64,000 nt of DNA from Filobasidium wieringae (taxonomy: Eukaryota; Basidiomycota; Tremellomycetes; Filobasidiales; Filobasidiaceae). Below the pieces are notes generated by a model. It made no database searches. It saw only the letters and a program-made list of their open reading frames with translations, and had not been told where the DNA came from. This document shows positions 58,956 through 64,000 of this stretch, in pieces; position 1 is the first letter of the stretch; every line of letters starts with the position of its first letter. The translations under genes and the position numbers were made by a program. The stretch covers positions 1,729,774 through 1,793,773 of the forward strand of contig BCIV01000001.1 of the NCBI GenBank assembly GCA_001600055.1, written 5' to 3'.

Positions 58956-60861
58956 CTATAGACCTAACGGCCCGGTCGGTCCCAGATTTGTTGCTGGTCT
59001 CTCCCGAGCTGGTCTGAGTGCGATTGGAGAGAGCACGAGCCATTGCTCTATTTTGCCTGTAGTATCTATGTTATTCTGTCCAGTGTCCGACCTGTTCGTC
59101 TTGACCACTCGGTGATGTACCGCCCCCCAGACATATTCAGAGAAATCAAAGTAATGCCTTGTAGGGCCCCAAGGGAGAGTCCCATTCGATCTGATCTGGT
59201 TGCAGACTAGCGATCGATCGAGCTTCCGGTCGGGACCCCATTTGTCGCGACAGTCTTGGATGCCCTTGATAAGAGGGTAAAACTCTCGGATCAACCTTAT
59301 TAAACCGAGAATGTCAGACTAATACATGAGGATTGAGATGTTTTAGCTTACTCGTGGATCTGAGGTTGCGTTTCAGGTTTAGCCATGAACGATCGAGGAC
59401 CGTTTGAAACGGCGTGAAAGCCTGAAGTAGACGATTGTCTACTATTACTACTGTTAGATCGAGTCTGAGGTAGAGGTCGCACTTCGATAGATTCAGTCGT
59501 CGTTCTCGGTACAAAGGATTTGACCACTCTCGGATGAGGGAACTTGATTGAGAAAGGAGTAGAAGGGGGCCGATGGTATGCCTCAAGCTCTTTGAGAGCT
59601 TTGAATGTGAACTTCACACTATGGTGCATCTTATCGCAGTACGGAGCGCTATTGCACGCGCCGTCAAGGTGAAAGTTGACGCATGCATCTTCTCGTTGGA
59701 TCGCTTTGAATGCCGCTGGGCTAACGTAACTATCCAGAAGTACGGAAGGGGGTAAGATTTGCTCGATCATTTCCTTCATTCCCATTGTGTTGATCTCCGC
59801 TTGTGCATCCGGTAGTGTCGCTCCGATATCTGGCGTTGCCGGATCTGAAACGCCACTCTCGCTAATAGAACGGTCTAATAAATCCGATTCCGTTTGGAAT
59901 GCTTGTGCGATCGCATAAGTCGGAGCCGATTCGTAAAGACCGCAATCGTATCCAGGATATGCGCCTGGAAAACACCTGCGAGCCTCCTTCTCCCAAGGAA
60001 AGACATAGGGAACGAGGGCAGAGCTTTCCGCATCAAGAAAGCCTGATTTGGGCCCGTGCTCTGAGCTTTCTATCTCTGATATATCTTCCGGTTCAGGTCT
60101 GATGTTTTCGGCTGTTGTACCGATTTCGATAGACTTTGTGGTTTCGACTTGCTTTGCAATTTCAAGGGCTTGGGCTTTGACGGTCTGAATATCCTCGATG
60201 GCCCTAACGTCCTTTCCTCTTTGTGTATCCAGTTGACTTTGTTCCGTGATCTTCTTTGTCGAGTTCAAAACGATCTCGCAGTAAGAGTCCGGTTGAGGAC
60301 CAGTGGCGGACCATTGGAGATGGTGAAGCGCCTGAATGCGTTGCACTCTCTTTAAGCAGGCTAAGATCGGGTCGACATCTGCTGAATGGCGATCCGTAAT
60401 GACGCATGCAATGATACTGCGTCTTGCAAGAAGAAAGCTGCCGAGGTTGTCTGATATTTATGCGAATACGATCGGCGCACGATTTCGTCACATCGAGTCG
60501 AAACGACTCACATGTGATCGCAGACAGAAGGTCGCCATTCGGGCGACCTTCTCCGGCAAGCTGTACTCCATCCAGGTTCTCCAACCATTCTATCCCATTT
60601 TCATGCTCCTGTTCACTTTCATCGCAAGCTAAAATGATTGTTCTTCGGTGAACGCGATGGTTCGATTGTCCTAATGTGAAGTAGACTTCTCGAAGCATCT
60701 CGTCAAATGCCCTGACAGCAGTTTTGATATTCAGACCAAGTGACTGTCAAAGAGTTCTTGCTTAAGGTAGGGGTTCGATCACGCTTTTCAAAAGTGCATA
60801 CCTGCCATGTCTCCAACTGTACAACCAGGAGCAGGCGGGGTAGGTCAGTCTGTTGCGACAT
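58956..60861 (-). CDS. Cluster gene E: NYN-like, one CCCH finger, LOTUS-like module
   Basis: Minus-strand exons 60802-60861 (60), 60512-60743 (232), 59352-60450 (1099) and 58956-59295 (340) total 1731 bases, 576 residues; introns are 58, 61 and 56 bases. The first strand is RLLLVVQLETW, with Gln replacing Asp. Exon 2 has LREVYFTLGQSNHRVHRR and exon 3 starts NLGSFLLARRSIIACVITD. After a Glu/Ser-rich linker there is one canonical C-x8-C-x5-C-x3-H finger (CVNFHLDGACNSAPYCDKMH). The C-terminal module begins across the last intron (LIREFYPLIKGI, then LPWGPTRHYFDFSEY and DTTGKIEQW). This is the clearest single protein showing all three modules in order. Confidence 0.75.
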
Positions 60862-61289
60862 GCTGCGTGATCTTCTGACGCCGAGGAAAGCAATTACGAA
60901 GATAGCGATATACTGGCTTTTTGGAGAGTCGCTTTGTTATCACAATTGCTATATGCGAACAAAAGAGGGTACATCGGTACATCGCACATCGTCCGATATT
61001 AGCGCGAAGCGCGCTACTACAAAGGAGGGTAATACAACAACGTCCAAACTGAAACAGAACAAAAGCTAGGAACCGGCGATCCGCAGCTGTGTTTCAGACT
61101 TTGCGCAAAGATAGAATCGTGAATCAGCATTAAGCTTCCATGGGTTTTGAGCCTCCTTTGAATCATTATACTTGCAGTGTATTATCATCCGCCTGTTTAC
61201 GCATGTTATACGATATAAAGACTCATGGGTCGACGATCGTGATTCGAAACCCTAAATGCTACTTGTTCTCAGACCAACGCATCTCAAAA
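60862..61289. promoter_or_regulatory. Divergent promoter of genes E and F
   Basis: The start codons of E (minus) and F (plus) are separated by 428 bases. The frame of F stays open upstream to an ATG at 61140, so F may be 50 residues longer; the encoded extension shows no domain. Confidence 0.45.
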
Positions 61290-62292
61290 ATGGATACTCT
61301 CGACGATTTGAACGAAAAGGTCCGCCTAATGACCATGTCGGATACCGGAAGCCTCGGAAGAACCAAAGTCTATACCGCCCAAGACGCGCCAGTCCTTGGC
61401 GCAGTCAAAGAACCTCGTGAGCCTGCTACTGAAGAGATGAAATGGCCCGGCTTCTGGTACTTCAAACAAGACCATAACGGCCGCAAAGTCTGCGGAGAAT
61501 ACCATCTTTTGGGATATTGTGATCGGCCAGAAGGTTGCGCCTATATCCACGAGGAGGTGAAATTCACCGAGAGAGCTCTCAAGGCTGTGCGCATGAACTA
61601 CAAATCACTACCTTGCCCCGAGGGCATAAATTGTACCAGGCCGAGGTGTATCAAGGGACACAGCTGTCGGTACGGGACCTCATGTATCAAGGCAGGAAAA
61701 GGTTGCTGGTTTGATGCGGAGCAGTTTGTTGGCGGCGGCCACACTGAAACAAAATTAACGTGGGGAGCAAGCGTACATGAGACCGCGCAGAGAGCAAGGA
61801 ACAGGAACGATCGAAAGACCTGGCAGAAGAAAGTGCATTTCCCGTAAGTTATACTTCTTGCAAGCCAGCAGAATATCTCTCTTACAAACTGTTTATAACA
61901 GGTCAAGGGATTTCATCCCTCTAATCAAGACCATCCGTGAAGTAGATGGATTTTATTGCAAAAGGGTGGACATCCCTCAAGCTCTGGTTGGCGAAGACTT
62001 GAGCAAATCGTTCTCGTGGCCCATTGGGACAGACCAGAAGTACTATTCTCTCAGGCCTTACCTAGAAGCTGCCGAGAAAGGAGGTTTTATCACAACGTGG
62101 AATGATCCGAAAAAATCCCCTTCAAGCTGGGTTCGGACTACGGGTCTACTGGAAAACCTCTATAATGGTATGCTTTGCTTCAAAACCCCAATTCTATCGT
62201 ACTAAACCATCTTGATCGTACATCATACAGTCAATTACGCAGGGGGATACCAGCGCGGCACTTGGCCTGAACTGGATACCTCGAGCTACTGA
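61290..62292 (+). CDS. Cluster gene F: CCCH fingers plus LOTUS-like module
   Basis: Exons 61290-61843, 61902-62167 and 62231-62292 (882 bases, 293 residues); introns of 58 and 63 bases. It lacks the nuclease-like domain. The first finger is canonical C-x8-C-x5-C-x3-H (CGEYHLLGYCDRPEGCAYIH). It is followed by a denser cluster (CPEGINCTRPRCIKGHSC, then CIKAGKGCWFD) whose last expected His is missing. The C-terminal module is the best preserved in the window: DFIPLIKTIREVDG, then FSWPIGTDQKYYSLRPYLEA, GGFITTW and WVRTTGLLENL. The domain types suggest RNA binding. It could be the partner of genes that carry the nuclease-like domain without fingers (D, G). Confidence 0.7.
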
Positions 62293-62784
62293 ACAACTGG
62301 GCGGATTCTCTCGACTTTCTGCGTCGATTCATATATAATACGGACCTGGCTTTCTGCGTCGAAATATACTGCGAACTACGTACATCCTAAGCTTCTGATC
62401 TGCCGCTAATGTCCGACGAGCACTAGGCATTATACGTTATATCTCATTATCATTTACGAACTATTTGGCATAGACCTCGATGGATTCCGCTGCACGTTCT
62501 TTCTTACGGTTACGGATTGGTCAAAACTGATCTTTGCTGATCACTGATCGTCGTATTGATCATGAATACAAGACACGGATCGGCACGAAATTAGCGAGAT
62601 TCTCGACAGATGCTTCTCACGACATGATTCTTGACAGGTGATTCTGAACTGCGTTTTTTAGCGTGACTCTATCGGGCTGAATTGTCCCGACCATACAAAC
62701 ATTGAACAACTTGCCTTCTTCTTCTCGTCTTCAGCGATACATCGATAGTAATTGTACTACCTCCCTTTCACACACATCTGAACT
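62293..62784. other. Intergenic region between genes F and G
   Basis: This is the 3' flank of F and the promoter of G. A short duplicated phrase (TTTCTGCGTCGA near 62313 and 62350) is present. No gene is supported. Confidence 0.45.
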
Positions 62785-64000
62785 ATGACCGAGAACAAGC
62801 AGAAGGAAACGACTTCAAGACTCTTGATAATTATTGACCTACAAAACTGGAAGGCGAGTTCTTTCTAATTCAGCTTCAGTATTCCCGTTTCCCTGACGCT
62901 TCTCCGATATCCGACGCAGTATCCCATTTTGAATGAAAAGAACGCCTGTAAAGCGCTCGACACGGTTTTGGGGAGCATATACTTCCATCTAGGCAAGAAC
63001 GCTATTGAAACCGACCGCCGATGTATCATGAAAGCGCTTGCATCCGAGGAAGCAGGGGTATCCCTCGATTCAGAACTAGAGAAGCTGGATGGAGTTCAAT
63101 TGATTGGGAAGGGGCGGCCGATCGAAGACATTCGTACTGGTATACAAGGTAGAGTCCTTGGAGTCGATCGGAAGATGACGAAGCTAACTTGTCTTGAATG
63201 AATCTAAAGTGGGCAACAAGAGCGCTCTCCTCGCGAATCGTCCCGTATCAGTAGCGCTTGTGGTCGATCATCAAGATGATCCCGCCAACAATCTGTTAGA
63301 CCCGGTCAAATTGTTGCCGGATGTTCAGACCTGTATAAAGTTCTTCTGGTACAAGCACCAGGGGCTCGAGAAGTGTGATGTCAATGTGGTCCCAATCGAG
63401 AGGAAACCAAACACGTTTAACCCGCTAGATACCAAACAAGCGGATGAAGAAGAATACGCGGAGCAGGTGCTGCTATCTCAGCAATGCGACGTCGATCGGC
63501 CAGAAGCCACCTTCAGTCATGCCCAAGCTATGTCTCCGATCGGTAAGTGGATATTTAGTGCATTCTGCTTTCGGTATTGATCACTTTTGCAAAATTTGCA
63601 ACATGTACAGCCTCACGCGAAGACGCAACACCATCGATTGACGATGAGTAAGTGTACGCGTGTGTACTCTTTTGAGGTAGCATTGAGACTTACACTCATA
63701 TTTATCAGTCATCTTGATTTTGTCCCTCTAGTCAAGAGTATCCGAACCTGGGAATTCGAGTATGGTTCTAAGAAGAAGAAACCGCTGCGTTCGGCCGTTG
63801 CGCTGGAGCTCAACTCCGCTCATGACTGGCCGATCGGCGACGCAGATTACCGCACGTACAAGACTTACAGCAGGGCAGCAATGGATGCAGGTTTTGTCTT
63901 GCTAGGAGATTGCGAGGCGGGGCCGTTTATCCGGTCGACCGGCCGCTTGGAGCGCTTGTGTGATAGTAAGCTACATATCTCTCCTACTACGTGCGTGGTT
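62785..64000 (+). CDS. Cluster gene G: NYN-like domain with intact acids, LOTUS-like module (cut by window end)
   Basis: Exons 62785-62853, 62920-63148, 63210-63542, 63611-63647 and 63709-63965 stay in phase; the gene continues past the window. The first intron starts with GC (AAG then GCGAGT) at the position where A, B, D and E have GT introns. The first strand keeps its acid (RLLIIIDLQNW), and so does the later strand (VSVALVVDHQDDP). G is therefore the only copy with both. No CCCH finger lies between them and the C-terminal module (DFVPLVKSI, then HDWPIGDADYRTYKTY, GFVLLG and FIRSTGRLERL). If any cluster member is an active nuclease, G is the best candidate. This is inference. Confidence 0.7.

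Noticed and set aside
60526..60552. Perfect 11-bp hairpin (AGAAGGTCGCC, five-base loop)
   Set aside because: It lies in coding exon 2 of gene E and is short enough to occur by chance. I found no terminator or regulatory context.
1..64000. CRISPR arrays, insertion sequences or retroelement genes
   Set aside because: No regularly spaced repeats, no terminal repeats with target duplication, and no transposase or reverse-transcriptase motifs were seen. The 85-bp inverted repeat encloses a tRNA, not a transposase.

Overview
The window is eukaryotic and fungal. Almost every gene is cut by many short GT-AG introns (about 50 to 110 bases, often with a CTAAC-type branch site). Fungus-specific families appear: a Zn2Cys6 regulator, a CPL1/PriA-like secreted protein and a SWI1-type ARID subunit. 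The CPL1-like protein and the intron style suggest a basidiomycete yeast of the Tremellomycetes (Cryptococcus/Kwoniella type). That placement is inference. All gene models below were spliced by hand, and reading phase was checked by summing exon lengths.

Left part (1-38 kb) is mostly conserved housekeeping and regulatory genes. In order: the 3' end of an alpha/beta hydrolase; a secreted CPL1-like protein; the SWI/SNF subunit SWI1; a Zn2Cys6 regulator; an SH3-WW-RasGEF (Cdc25 type); an arylamine N-acetyltransferase; PHO88/SND3 and ATP20 as a divergent pair; a FAR1/GCM-like zinc-finger protein; COX12; a RAD51 paralogue; ENP2/NOL10; and a membrane RING-H2 protein. COX12 and the acetyltransferase contain micro-exons of 4 to 10 bases.

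Right part (38.4-64 kb) holds the most unusual content. Seven genes (called A to G here) are built from three shared modules: an N-terminal PIN/NYN-like nuclease fold, CCCH zinc fingers, and a C-terminal domain resembling the LOTUS/OST-HTH winged helix. Each gene has a different combination. The five intact N-terminal copies share the same intron positions and phases, and most have lost an aspartate expected for nuclease activity. The cluster is split by a conserved block (44.9-54.1 kb) carrying CYS3, a low-complexity protein and a DDT-WHIM-PHD chromatin protein.

Between A and B lies an intron-containing tRNA-Leu(CAA). Its first 15 bases are part of an 85-bp perfect inverted repeat whose second arm starts 160 bp away. 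Several stretches (2.1-5.4, 25.2-26.5 and 29.6-31.3 kb) hold no gene I could support.
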